Positions 47,984 to 56,052 of a stretch of DNA of 64,000 nt are shown here, in pieces. A program made the position numbers and the translations under genes. This stretch comes from Duncaniella freteri (lineage in GTDB: Bacteria; Bacteroidota; Bacteroidia; Bacteroidales; Muribaculaceae), in NCBI RefSeq assembly GCF_004766125.1, contig NZ_SJSA01000002.1, forward strand, positions 1,054,001-1,118,000, read 5' to 3'. How positions within the stretch are numbered: position 1 is the first letter of the stretch; every line of letters begins with the position of its first letter. Under the pieces are notes generated by a model, which did not search any database, had not been told where the DNA came from, and saw only the letters and a program-made list of their open reading frames with translations.

Positions 47984-48827
47984 ACGCTTTCATGTTTACA
48001 GTTATCGCCCCTGGTCTGAAATAGCCCGCTGCGGGGGTCAGACGCGCGTTAATCTGTGTCGTTGTACTCTCGTTTACGGCCTGCGCGGTGCTACCCCGCA
48101 ACTCCACTATTTTCACCCCCTCTACCTCTTGCAGGCGGTCAACGAGGGCCATATTCGTATATTCGCCGTTAAAAGGCAAATTCTCAATATAATCGCAGAT
48201 CACATCACGGCATGCGGTTTGAACAACGGCAGGATCCAGCATAGCATTGTAGTAGATATCCACAGTACAGTCGAATGTATCCGCCTCCATATTCACAAGT
48301 GCGGTGCGCACGCCGGCATCCTTAATCTCGTTTATATAGGCTTTCAGCTGCTTTTCCTGTTCCGCTGTTATCGGTTTGCGCACTCCGCCACTCTCTCCGG
48401 CTACTTTTATTGTCAGCAGACTGGCATCCTTGCTCTCCATAGCGACCGCATGTTTTACGACACACGCCGCCGCTATATCCCCCTCAGTCATTCCGGTAGT
48501 GTCGTATGTGTCGCTGTCCTGTTCAAGCTCGTGGCCTGCCATGAAGCGGAGCACCTTATCGCGGTACCATTTCGGGCGGTGGGCTATAAGTTCCTCCAGT
48601 TCCGCCGTTACCTCCGCTTTGTGCCTGCTTACAAGCTGCTCGACGCTCCAGGCACAGACCGCCCAGACATAAAGCAAAATATTTTCAACACTTGCCGCAC
48701 CGAATATGTCGCCGAACTCTGAGCCCGGGGTAAACCCGTACAGTTCCGCCGCAGACTCATTGCGCATAAACTCGCGTGCGATCTCTGTTTTAATTTCGTT
48801 AATATTGCGTGCCATTTTACTACTCAT
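47967..48827 (-). CDS. Baseplate J-like protein (Mu gp47-like)
   Basis: 286 aa. EIAREFMRNESAAELYGFTP begins the J-type N-terminus; KAYINEIKDAGVRTALVNME, FDCTVDIYYNAMLDPAVVQT and YTNMALVDRLQEVEGVKIVE match baseplate J/gp47. The protein forms the baseplate wedge of contractile tails. Shorter than Mu gp47 (about 360), as usual in Bacteroidetes phages. Confidence 0.8.
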   Translation of the reverse strand: MSSKMARNINEIKTEIAREFMRNESAAELYGFTPGSEFGDIFGAASVENILLYVWAVCAWSVEQLVSRHKAEVTAELEELIAHRPKWYRDKVLRFMAGHELEQDSDTYDTTGMTEGDIAAACVVKHAVAMESKDASLLTIKVAGESGGVRKPITAEQEKQLKAYINEIKDAGVRTALVNMEADTFDCTVDIYYNAMLDPAVVQTACRDVICDYIENLPFNGEYTNMALVDRLQEVEGVKIVELRGSTAQAVNESTTTQINARLTPAAGYFRPGAITVNMKAYDEQG

Positions 48828-48881
48828 TTAATAGCTGTTTAATCGATTTTTAATCGCTCTGCCTAAGCAGAGAAATGCTGT

Positions 48882-49181
48882 TTAACTCACGATAAAATCT
48901 ATTTCAATGCCCATAAAGCCAATACCGCCGTAAGGGCAAGCCGCCATATCTTCCGGGCTTATTTCGGTTGCCGGCTCCACCTTGTGCGCCTTGTAAAGTT
49001 CAACGGTTCGGGTGTCTCCACCCTCCACCGGTACCGGAACTATCAGCACACTCCCATCCTCCAGCCGGTCGGTTATGCTCATACCGTTAGCCTCTGCCAG
49101 TGCGAGCACCGTTTCAATGTGTCCGCCCGTTTGCAGGGCAATATCAAGCAGTGTTTGCCTCTCTTTCGCTGTCGTTCTCAT
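48882..49181 (-). CDS. LysM/tail-X-like baseplate protein (minus copy)
   Basis: 99 aa. KERQTLLDIALQTGGHIETV, then LALAEANGMSITDRLEDGSV, a LysM-like start as in tail protein X (Q-x-L-D-IALQ and later L-P). Its 4-bp overlap with the gp46-like gene makes a pair that recurs on the plus strand at 63596-64000. Confidence 0.65.
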   Translation of the reverse strand: MRTTAKERQTLLDIALQTGGHIETVLALAEANGMSITDRLEDGSVLIVPVPVEGGDTRTVELYKAHKVEPATEISPEDMAACPYGGIGFMGIEIDFIVS

Positions 49182-49459
49182 CGTTCTATGCTGATAGTTC
49201 CGTCAGTCTCCATTACTACACGCTCACAATCGACCCCGCAACCGCGTAACATCTGGCGAACCTCACCGGGCCACATTACATCGGGCTGACCGGCGCGAAG
49301 TCTGCCGGCTTCACCGCCTAAAAGGGGGTGCTCCTTAATGTCTCCGCGCATGGTGGTGACAACCGCCTCGGCGGTTTGCCCCTCGGTGTCTCCAATCGCT
49401 ATGCGGCCGTGTTCGGTCAGCAGGTCGCCGGTGATACTGTCAATTAACATGCCTTTCAT
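49178..49459 (-). CDS. Mu gp46/GPW-like baseplate protein (minus copy)
   Basis: 93 aa. MLIDSITGDLLTEHGRIAIG, then TTMRGDIKEHPLLGGEAGRL and VDCERVVMETDGTISI, the short gp46/gp25-like wedge component. Homologous to the frameshifted plus-strand frame at 63596. Intact here. Confidence 0.7.
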   Translation of the reverse strand: MKGMLIDSITGDLLTEHGRIAIGDTEGQTAEAVVTTMRGDIKEHPLLGGEAGRLRAGQPDVMWPGEVRQMLRGCGVDCERVVMETDGTISIER

Positions 49460-49467
49460 CGCTGTTG

Positions 49468-50103
49468 TTATTTTTTCGGTTGCTCATAATCGGTGCTGAA
49501 TATCTCGTAATCTTCATCGCTGACCGCGCTGATTTCAACTACCTGATAATTGGCTTCTGTCATTTGGCTGAGGGAATAACTTCTAATCACAAGCCGCCCG
49601 ATATTCAAAGCGTCTAAAAATTCGCTGTGAACTCTCAGAGCCTCATTTGCTTCCAACAGCTTGCGAACTTCCCGCACCTCATTGGTCGGCCATTTATCGG
49701 CTATCTCTCCACCCTCGACACATTGCAAGCCCAGCACGATATTAACCGCCCAATCGCCGGCGTTTATATACTCTTTCACCGTGCCGTCTCTACCGGTCAG
49801 AGCCGTGCTTATAATCCTATGTTCTCGGCTGGCTGCTGCCACTGCATCGGCAAATGTCAGCCCCACGCCGTTTTCTCGCTCCAGTCTGAGGGGGCAGAGT
49901 ACCCAGCGCCCCTCCCAATATTCCGGGTCGGTGATAGGCTGCCCAATCTCGTGCACGGTTATGCCGTCACGCTCAGGACTTCCGCCCAGTTCCTTGAAGC
50001 GTATAAGTTTTTTAGCCATGTGCTGCCCCCAGCTCATAGCTGCAAGATCTATGCTGACAGGTAATTTTTTACCTCCTAAGCTCGGTTGTGGAATTAGGCT
50101 CAT
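49468..50103 (-). CDS. DUF6046-like tail protein next to tape measure
   Basis: 211 aa. PVSIDLAAMSWGQHMAKKLI, TVKEYINAGDWAVNIVLGLQ, LDALNIGRLVIRSYSLSQMT and YQVVEISAVSDEDYEIF. I associate this layout with DUF6046 proteins that lie after the tape measure in Bacteroides phages and carry a baseplate role. It overlaps the tape measure stop by 4 bp. Confidence 0.5.
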   Translation of the reverse strand: MSLIPQPSLGGKKLPVSIDLAAMSWGQHMAKKLIRFKELGGSPERDGITVHEIGQPITDPEYWEGRWVLCPLRLERENGVGLTFADAVAAASREHRIISTALTGRDGTVKEYINAGDWAVNIVLGLQCVEGGEIADKWPTNEVREVRKLLEANEALRVHSEFLDALNIGRLVIRSYSLSQMTEANYQVVEISAVSDEDYEIFSTDYEQPKK

Positions 50104-52268
50104 GACATTGCTAATTGTGTGTCGTTTAGCGCTCCCATAAGGGTCTCCAAAATAACAGCCTTGACCTTTTCGGTACTTTCGCCGACGGTCGCGGTGTGTA
50201 TCTCGAAGCGCTCGACAAGTTTGTCAATATTTACAGTTATGTTTCTTATTTTTCCGCCTCCGTCACTGCCGGATCCTTTGCCGCCTGTTCCACTCGCACC
50301 GCTCAGAGTGTTGCCGGTGGGGTTGACTTCCGGAACAGTCACCCCCGGAACCGTCGCACCGCTTCCGTTGGTTGTTGGCTTGTTTCCTTTGGGACTCTTT
50401 TTGCCCTCTTTTTGGGCGGACTCTGCCATTTCGGCATTGTAAGCCTCATTAAACGCCTGACCCACCTGTTTGCCGTAGTCACTGAAACCGGCTTTTAACT
50501 TTTTCAGGGCTGCATCTATTCCGGAGGGGGATAAATTGAACGCTGCTTTTATCAGGTCGCCGATTGCTCCAAAAGTGTTTTTAGCAAGTTCGCCGATACC
50601 GGTAAAACAAGCCTTGAACGCCGCCCATGTCCCTTTGAGCACTGCCCGGAATTTAGCCGACGTGTTCCAGAAGTAAGCACCTATCGCTATCAATGCAGCA
50701 ATGGCCGCAGCTATCCAGCCAACAATCGGAATGCTCATAATTGCGACCGAAACGGCGCGACAAGCTGCCGAGGCAGTAGTGGCAAAAGTTCCGAAAGCTG
50801 TTGAAGCAATGCCGGAGAATGTGGCGGACGCTGTGCCACTCGTCACAAGTGACAATATGAGTGCGCCCAGACCTTTCAGAGCGTTAAAAACTCCTACGGT
50901 GGCAAATCGAATTAACCCTATTGTTGCGCGTCCCATATTACCGATAAAGCCCAGTGATACCATGTTGGTAGTTGAGAGTGTGCCGTTCATCAGCGCGAAG
51001 TTAACGCCGGCTGCACGAACCCAACCCACAACACTGCTCCACATACTTGCCCATTTGAGATTTTTAATTAACAGCATTAGTCTCCAGCCTGCTGTAAGTA
51101 ATGGGGCAAGTTGAGCAATCGGCACAAGTGCAGAAGTCAGGACACCGCACCATAACGAAAAATCGCCGGTGGCTTGGAATATGGTAATTTTGAAGTCCTC
51201 AAATTGTTGGTTTACTCGTGCCTGTCGCTCGGCATAGCTGTCCATGACAATAGCGGCCTGCTCGGTCGCGCTGTTGGTTCCAGTTACGGCGGTCGTGAAG
51301 TCTTGCAGGCTTTCGGTGCCTTGTATAAGGGCACGGGCGGCGTTGGCATTTTCCACACCAAAGAATTTTGACAACAGCGCGGAGTCGTTAAGCATCGGTT
51401 TCAGCATCTCGAGGCGCTCTTTAAGGCTCTTGGAGTTGTCGCCCAGAGCCACAACATCAATGCCGGCCTTTTCAAGCTCCTCCCGTGCCTGCTTCTCGAC
51501 GAAGCGGCCTTTGCTGAGCTGGCCCAGAACGTTTCGCAATGCGACACCTCCCTCGCTGGCTTTTTTGCCCGCCTTGTCAAGTACCTGGATTGCGGCGTTT
51601 GTTTCCTCGAAGCTCACATTTGCAGCCTTGGCAGCCATACCGCACTGCTGGAGCGCCGCGCTTATCGCCGGAAGTTCCGCCGATCCTGCCTGTCCGGCTG
51701 CCGCCATTACGTTCATCATGCGCGCCATTTCCCCGGCTGCCGCCGTCGGGTCCTCCATGCTCACCCCGTACTGGTTCATCGCCGTGGTAAGCACCTGAGC
51801 CGCCGCCACGCCGTCCCCGCCCATCAGCTTGCTGGTCGTCTGTATGCAGTCGCCCATCTCCCTGAGCGCGTCCGGGTATTTGCCCAGCTCCGGCGTCAGC
51901 TGCGAGAGCAGCAGTTTGTAACCCTCAACCGCCACGGCGGCGTCAGTGCCGAACGCCTTTGCGCTCTGCCGCGCGAATGTCTCGATCTGTTTCAGACCCT
52001 CGCCCGTAACGCCAGCAACAGCGCTTAAATCGTGCATCTGGCTGTCCAGCTTTATGCCCGCACTGCTCAGACCGCCTATTGCCTCGCTTAGGTTCCGCGC
52101 CATGTCCGTAGCGTATGAGAACGTGGCAAGCGACGCAGCAAAACTGCGCCCGCGACTTTCGGCGACCTCCGCCCTTGCGGAAAATTCGCCGGCCGCTGCG
52201 CTCATGCCGCTTATCTGCGCCACAAAATTGCCGCCTATCCTAAAAATGTAGTCAAATACGCTTGCCAT
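50100..52268 (-). CDS. Tail tape measure protein (TP901-type)
   Basis: 722 aa. Core tape measure domain at about 60-330 (DLSAVAGVTGEGLKQIETFA, GTDAAVAVEGYKLLLSQLTP, ADLPAISAALQQCGMAAKAA-like block, VLDKAGKKASEGGVALRNVL). Membrane-like segments at about 470-545 (VAIMSIPIVGWIAAAIAALI). C-terminal low-complexity Gly/Ser/Thr region. Sets tail length. Start is 15 bp from a divergent -7 box. Confidence 0.92.
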   Translation of the reverse strand: MASVFDYIFRIGGNFVAQISGMSAAAGEFSARAEVAESRGRSFAASLATFSYATDMARNLSEAIGGLSSAGIKLDSQMHDLSAVAGVTGEGLKQIETFARQSAKAFGTDAAVAVEGYKLLLSQLTPELGKYPDALREMGDCIQTTSKLMGGDGVAAAQVLTTAMNQYGVSMEDPTAAAGEMARMMNVMAAAGQAGSAELPAISAALQQCGMAAKAANVSFEETNAAIQVLDKAGKKASEGGVALRNVLGQLSKGRFVEKQAREELEKAGIDVVALGDNSKSLKERLEMLKPMLNDSALLSKFFGVENANAARALIQGTESLQDFTTAVTGTNSATEQAAIVMDSYAERQARVNQQFEDFKITIFQATGDFSLWCGVLTSALVPIAQLAPLLTAGWRLMLLIKNLKWASMWSSVVGWVRAAGVNFALMNGTLSTTNMVSLGFIGNMGRATIGLIRFATVGVFNALKGLGALILSLVTSGTASATFSGIASTAFGTFATTASAACRAVSVAIMSIPIVGWIAAAIAALIAIGAYFWNTSAKFRAVLKGTWAAFKACFTGIGELAKNTFGAIGDLIKAAFNLSPSGIDAALKKLKAGFSDYGKQVGQAFNEAYNAEMAESAQKEGKKSPKGNKPTTNGSGATVPGVTVPEVNPTGNTLSGASGTGGKGSGSDGGGKIRNITVNIDKLVERFEIHTATVGESTEKVKAVILETLMGALNDTQLAMS

Positions 52269-52283
52269 GTCGTTTTTATTCGC

Positions 52284-52291
52284 TATATTTG
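52284..52291 (+). promoter_or_regulatory. -7 box TATATTTG, divergent from tape measure start
   Basis: The same octamer and position as 21287-21294 in prophage 1, 26 bp before the ATG of the small plus-strand ORF. A longer in-frame start at 52267 would lie upstream of the expected transcript start and is not used. Confidence 0.65.
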
Positions 52292-52317
52292 TAGCACCTT
52301 ACCAAAGTAACAAGACC

Positions 52318-52464
52318 ATGTTTACCAAAATAATCATATCAGTTTTGGCCCTGCTGTGGAAACTCTTCGTAGTCCTTGGCTTTATCGGCTTGTTCATCTG
52401 GCTGTGGCGCGGGTTTCGGAGCATGGTTAAGGGCGACGGCCCTGGCTCGCTGCCCTGGCTTTAG
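52318..52464 (+). CDS. Small opposite-strand membrane protein (moron)
   Basis: 48 aa, MFTKIIISVLALLWKLFVVL then GFIGLFIWLWRGFRSMVKGD: one long or two short transmembrane helices with basic C-terminal side. It fills the gap between tape measure and tail chaperone genes, and its TAG (52462-52464) overlaps the TAA of the frameshift product on the other strand. Same layout as 21316-21480 of prophage 1, though sequences are not alike. Inferred role: superinfection exclusion, by analogy with HK97 gp15. Confidence 0.65.
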   Translation: MFTKIIISVLALLWKLFVVLGFIGLFIWLWRGFRSMVKGDGPGSLPWL

Positions 52465-52679
52465 GGCTTCTCTCCGAACAATGACGCGATAAGTTCTGCC
52501 CGGTTCCGGTTCCTCCATCGCTCCAGCCATAGTGCCTCGCAGTAGAGCCGCGCCCATTCCTCCTCCGTCTCAATCTTTTCAATATCAATGTGCAGGTTAG
52601 CCCGGATCAGGGCGCACCCCTTGGCGAAGCCGTCCTCCTCGTCAGACTCCGCCAGTGTGTGCGCCTCTACAAGTTTTTT
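52461..52679 (-). CDS. Tail assembly chaperone, frameshift-only C-terminal part (gpT-like)
   Basis: After a -1 slip the frame continues KKLVEAHTLAESDEEDGFAK, GCALIRANLHIDIEKIETEE, EWARLYCEALWLERWRNRNR and ends AELIASLFGEKP at 52461, about 72 codons without a stop. It has no plausible start of its own. The strongly helical, W/R-rich end resembles other T-like chaperone extensions. Expression only as fusion with the 112-aa product. Confidence 0.75.
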   Translation of the reverse strand, partial: KKLVEAHTLAESDEEDGFAKGCALIRANLHIDIEKIETEEEWARLYCEALWLERWRNRNRAELIASLFGEKP

Positions 52680-53005
52680 ATTAGACCCTGGAAGCCGTTG
52701 AGCACTTCACCCAACTTCTTTTGAACAGCCATGAAGAGCAGCGCATCGGTGCGCAGTTCCTTACTACCGCCCAGCCAGCAGTTGTCGAACATCACTTTAC
52801 CGGCTTCCACTTCGTCGCTTTTTGCAACCTTGGTTACAGCCTTGAGAGTCTCCAGAGTGGGACGCTTGAAATAGCCGATATGCACCTCGTCGCCGTCCTG
52901 AATTTCAACTGCGAAACTTTTGCGGTGCTGAGCCTTGAAAGCGTCAACCTGTGCTTCGGTCAAATCGCCGTTAAATACTTTAGGGGTGTTGTTAACCTTT
53001 TCCAT
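52667..53005 (-). CDS. Tail assembly chaperone, short form (gpG-like)
   Basis: 112 aa, FNGDLTEAQVDAFKAQHRKS, then KRPTLETLKAVTKVAKSDEV and VQKKLGEVLNGFQGLIKNL. Located between the tube gene and tape measure. It ends 6 nt after the slippery heptamer. Segment GDEVHIGYFKRPTLETL is typical of these chaperones in Bacteroides Mu-like phages. Confidence 0.78.
   Translation of the reverse strand: MEKVNNTPKVFNGDLTEAQVDAFKAQHRKSFAVEIQDGDEVHIGYFKRPTLETLKAVTKVAKSDEVEAGKVMFDNCWLGGSKELRTDALLFMAVQKKLGEVLNGFQGLIKNL
52673..52679 (-). promoter_or_regulatory. -1 ribosomal frameshift site A-AAA-AAC
   Basis: On the minus strand the zero frame reads ATA AAA AAC TTG TAG, a perfect X-XXY-YYZ heptamer (A-AAA-AAC) 3 nt before the stop. 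The -1 frame is open for about 70 codons downstream. No strong stimulatory hairpin was noted right after it. Confidence 0.8.
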
Positions 53006-53146
53006 GCTTTTTAATCGGGGGTTAAATGGTTTTTTAATCGATTTTAAATCGCTCTGCCTAAGCAGAGAATAACTGTTTAAGTTTGATTATTAGTGACCGT
53101 TAAGGGGGTCAGCCCTTAACGGCCTTAAAAGGGTGCGAAATGGGGA

Positions 53147-53593
53147 TTATGCAGCTTTGCCCCATTCGATATGTGAGGGAACGAGCGGAAGTTCTACCTC
53201 CTGCCCGGTGTCTCCCTCTTTCCACTTGCGAGTATTGCTTGAAATATGGCAGTTGCGGATCTTGTCAGTTACCACGACCCCATTTTCAGGCAAATAACTC
53301 ACCTGTATTTCAATGGGTGGGAGGTCTTGCAGTCGTCCGTTCACGCTCTGGGATTGAAGCGCCACAACTTCCTCGTGGTAGAGGGTAATTTTAGCGGAGG
53401 GGGTTATACGTCCTTTTGCACGTCCCACCGGGTGACGCCCTGCGCCCCACTTGTTAACGATTTCCTGCTCATCGCCATACTCCACACCTGTAATGCCGGT
53501 AACAGGCACACCGCCGACAAGTACGACAATATCAGCCCACGCAACTAACATGCCGTTAACCATAGGCACGCCGTTTTTAATGCTTACGTTCAT
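53147..53593 (-). CDS. Tail tube protein (contractile tail)
   Basis: 148 aa. PMVNGMLVAWADIVVLVGGV, ITGVEYGDEQEIVNKWGAGR, AKITLYHEEVVALQSQSVNG and DKIRNCHISSNTRKWKEGDT: beta-rich, a tube-like protein between the sheath gene and chaperones. A 140-bp gap before the chaperone gene contains nothing clear except CTGCCTAAGCAG, also seen at 48860. Confidence 0.75.
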   Translation of the reverse strand: MNVSIKNGVPMVNGMLVAWADIVVLVGGVPVTGITGVEYGDEQEIVNKWGAGRHPVGRAKGRITPSAKITLYHEEVVALQSQSVNGRLQDLPPIEIQVSYLPENGVVVTDKIRNCHISSNTRKWKEGDTGQEVELPLVPSHIEWGKAA

Positions 53594-53616
53594 TGCTTTT
53601 GCCTTTTGTGTTTAGG

Positions 53617-54795
53617 TTATACGGATTTAGCGAACCCGATTTTAATTCTCACATGTCGCATAACCGGGACTGCAACATTCTTGATTACGAACTCTACCAG
53701 GCTGGTGCTTGCGACATCCTGCTCCGGGTCTATCTCAACTTTGTAGCCGCTAAGTTCCCCGGCTCGTTCCATAGCCTCGAGGGCTTGGTTTGCCACAGTT
53801 TCCAAATGCGCCACGGTATAGCTTGCCAACTGTCCGGTGGAAGCGTCAACATATACGTTGCCGCCGAGTTCCGGCTTTACGTATGTGCGTATGCCGCGCA
53901 CAGCCTTATCCATAGTTCGCACGCTCTCAATGGCTGCGTAGTCGCTGATTGCGGAGTCCATTGTGTGGCTGTCATTCATATAGCTTCCGGCTTGCCCGGT
54001 ATGAGTGATAAAGAACAGATAACGCGCCGTGTCAAGTGTCTCGAGCAATGCTTTATCCACATCGCGCAACAGTGTACCGTCACCGAAAGCCGGGAGACTT
54101 ACACCGGTGGGGAACTCTTTGATCCATGCAATACACTGGTGAACCTTTGCGCTGCTAAGCAAGCCCATAACGACACCCAGACCGCTGACGCTTGCTTTCC
54201 CGGTGTTGGTCTTGTCGTTAAACAGGTCTGCTCCTTTGCCGCTTCCTGCCTGACCTATCACCACGCTGACGCGGCTTTTATTCTCACCCGCAAGGTTAAC
54301 CGGCATTGTGTTGAGCGTGCCCACTTTCGGGGCGTACACGACAGACAGTTCCGCCTCCTCCCCGGCAAGTGCGTCCGCGACACCCTGCAGGGCCGTGAGG
54401 TCGTCACCGCTAAGGGTGCGGTCGCCACACCATACGCCGATCTGACGGATACGGCCGGCCGCAAAGTTCTGCACTGTCTTAAGCTCGGCGAATGTCTGGG
54501 ACTCACCCTGCGGCTTCTCGAAGATCGCCACATACAGGCTTACAGCCGGGTTAATTCGGTAAAGTTCGCTGAGCTGATAGTGAAGCACACGCACGCCCCA
54601 GCTTGCTGCATCCTCCTTAATACCCGCAGCCTCCGCCGCGTCAATGGTGCTGAGTGGCTGCACGTGGTCGGTTTTGAACGCGGCCGGAATATCTGCCGCC
54701 GGAAGATAGACCACAAAACCGGTTATATGGTCCTCACCGGGCAGAGACTTGGGGACATTGCCGTTCTGTCTCTGTATATTCAGACTTGTTGCCAT
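53617..54795 (-). CDS. Contractile tail sheath protein (DUF2586)
   Basis: 392 aa. DHITGFVVYLPAADIPAAFK, HVQPLSTIDAAEAAGIKEDA, ALAGEEAELSVVYAPKVGTL, RYLFFITHTGQAGSYMNDSH and KAVRGIRTYVKPELGGNVYV match DUF2586 sheath proteins of Bacteroides phages. Shows that prophage 2 has a contractile (myovirus) tail. It overlaps the following 125-aa gene start by 1 bp. Confidence 0.85.
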   Translation of the reverse strand: MATSLNIQRQNGNVPKSLPGEDHITGFVVYLPAADIPAAFKTDHVQPLSTIDAAEAAGIKEDAASWGVRVLHYQLSELYRINPAVSLYVAIFEKPQGESQTFAELKTVQNFAAGRIRQIGVWCGDRTLSGDDLTALQGVADALAGEEAELSVVYAPKVGTLNTMPVNLAGENKSRVSVVIGQAGSGKGADLFNDKTNTGKASVSGLGVVMGLLSSAKVHQCIAWIKEFPTGVSLPAFGDGTLLRDVDKALLETLDTARYLFFITHTGQAGSYMNDSHTMDSAISDYAAIESVRTMDKAVRGIRTYVKPELGGNVYVDASTGQLASYTVAHLETVANQALEAMERAGELSGYKVEIDPEQDVASTSLVEFVIKNVAVPVMRHVRIKIGFAKSV

Positions 54796-55172
54796 TACGC
54801 TTCCACTTTTAAGGGTACTGCCGAAAATCCCAGACTTTTGCCGTGGTTTCGGGCGTCAGTTTCCTGTTTGAAACACTGGCCGTCGGCTGTCACCCATACT
54901 GCCGGGAGACTGTGACGCCGGCACGCTGCTTTACCCACAGCAGTAAGGGCGTCAGTTTCCGCCTTTGCTTTGGCGCGGGCTGCTTTCAGTTTTGCGACCA
55001 GTTCCGGCTCGGGCTGGTTCTTGCCTTTGCCTGACTTTTTCGCCGAAGCTGTCTCTAAGGTTGCCGCGACGTGTGCCATCTCCTCCGCAGTGACGGCGCC
55101 GGCTTCATTAATCGTTGCCAGATTTTCCGCTGCGATTTCGGCTGTGGTCTTTTCTTTTGTTTCGTTGCTCAT
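54795..55172 (-). CDS. Hypothetical tail-region protein
   Basis: 125 aa. The N-terminal half is helical and Ala/Glu/Lys-rich (AEEMAHVAATLETASAKKSG), and the C-terminal SLPAVWVTADGQCFKQETDA with RNHGKSLGF is a compact segment. No function recognised. Located between u-spanin and sheath genes, overlapping both ends slightly. Confidence 0.6.
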   Translation of the reverse strand: MSNETKEKTTAEIAAENLATINEAGAVTAEEMAHVAATLETASAKKSGKGKNQPEPELVAKLKAARAKAKAETDALTAVGKAACRRHSLPAVWVTADGQCFKQETDARNHGKSLGFSAVPLKVEA

Positions 55173-55714
55173 ATCTTTTTACGTTTTAGATTATATATTT
55201 TCCACCCTGCTACTGACAGGATCAGAACTGCAGCCAATATCAGGGTGGCGACTTTCAACCGTTCCCACAGGCTCGGGGCTTTGGTAGCTGTTACCGTCAC
55301 TTCGTCAAGCGTGCCGCCGTCAATGGTCTGCACCGCTTCGGTTTCGGTCTCGGCTTTCTCCTCGGCGGTAATATCTGCCGCCTCATTACTCTGCTGCTCC
55401 TCGCCGTGGGTCTGCCGGATCTTGGCTTTTAACGGTCTTTGTCCGGTGTCCGGGTCGGGTTGCTTTTCAGTGTCGTAGACCTCAATCTCCGTAACCGTCA
55501 GCCCCCGGGTTTGGGTCTCCCTCGTCAGGGTCGCCTCTTGGTGTTGGGTGTGCACCTCGCAACCTTTGGCGCTCGTCGTCACATGCTCCGTTGTTTCCGT
55601 CCTGGTGTGCTCCGCGACCTTTCGGTGTGAGCAGCAGCTCGAATTTGACAGGGCAGCTATCAATATGACGACAGCCCCAAATGCGCTCCAGTGCGTTGTT
55701 GAGTCTTTGCACAT
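55169..55714 (-). CDS. u-spanin-like lipoprotein with C-terminal transmembrane segment
   Basis: 181 aa. Signal AFGAVVILIAALSNSSCCSH with a lipobox near residue 27, a polar Thr/Glu-rich periplasmic stretch, and a C-terminal membrane helix (VATLILAAVLILSVAGWKIY) with a basic end. Same plan as the prophage 1 protein at 22648. Overlaps the upstream coiled-coil gene out of frame by 233 nt. Likely acts last in lysis by fusing the two membranes. Confidence 0.6.
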   Translation of the reverse strand: MCKDSTTHWSAFGAVVILIAALSNSSCCSHRKVAEHTRTETTEHVTTSAKGCEVHTQHQEATLTRETQTRGLTVTEIEVYDTEKQPDPDTGQRPLKAKIRQTHGEEQQSNEAADITAEEKAETETEAVQTIDGGTLDEVTVTATKAPSLWERLKVATLILAAVLILSVAGWKIYNLKRKKI

Positions 55715-55967
55715 CTTTGCGTAAGTTAGTTATTTCGGCTTTGAGCGGCGGCACAATACTTTCCATCAGTATGTCCGCAGCCTTTCGCACGTTTTCAAGC
55801 TCATTGCTTTTGACCTCTGCGAGCTTATTATTCATTTCAGCCCTCAGCGTCTTAAGTTCAATGCGGTATTTAGTGCGCTCCAGTTTGCGGCCAACCCATG
55901 CCCCTACGGGACCAGATACCGCCGCAACAAGCGCCGATACTATGATTGTTATTATTTCGCCGCTCAT
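55482..55967 (-). CDS. Lysis-cassette membrane protein with coiled coil
   Basis: 161 aa: membrane segment at 5-25 (IITIIVSALVAAVSGPVGAW), coiled coil (RKLERTKYRIELKTLRAEMN; PPLKAEITNLRKDVQRLNNA), CRHIDSCPV, then a charged disordered C-terminus coded over the lipoprotein start. Homologous in plan to 22940-23440, including C-x-H-x-D-x-C. i-spanin, holin or a fixed partner of the u-spanin. Confidence 0.6.
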   Translation of the reverse strand: MSGEIITIIVSALVAAVSGPVGAWVGRKLERTKYRIELKTLRAEMNNKLAEVKSNELENVRKAADILMESIVPPLKAEITNLRKDVQRLNNALERIWGCRHIDSCPVKFELLLTPKGRGAHQDGNNGACDDERQRLRGAHPTPRGDPDEGDPNPGADGYGD

Positions 55968-56052
55968 TCATTGTTCCAATGCTTTGTCGGCTGCGCTCGG
56001 CATAGCCGGAGCAAGCTCCGCTCTGCTCTCACTGGCACGACAATTCATATTG

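Noticed and set aside
52339..52557. 72-aa minus ORF starting MGAALLRGTM
   Set aside because: It is out of frame with the chaperone -1 frame and antisense to the membrane ORF; composition is Ala/Arg/Pro shadow-like.
53593..54915. 440-aa plus-strand open frame opposite the sheath gene
   Set aside because: Cys/His-rich translation without motifs, fully antisense to the DUF2586 sheath gene with clear family blocks.
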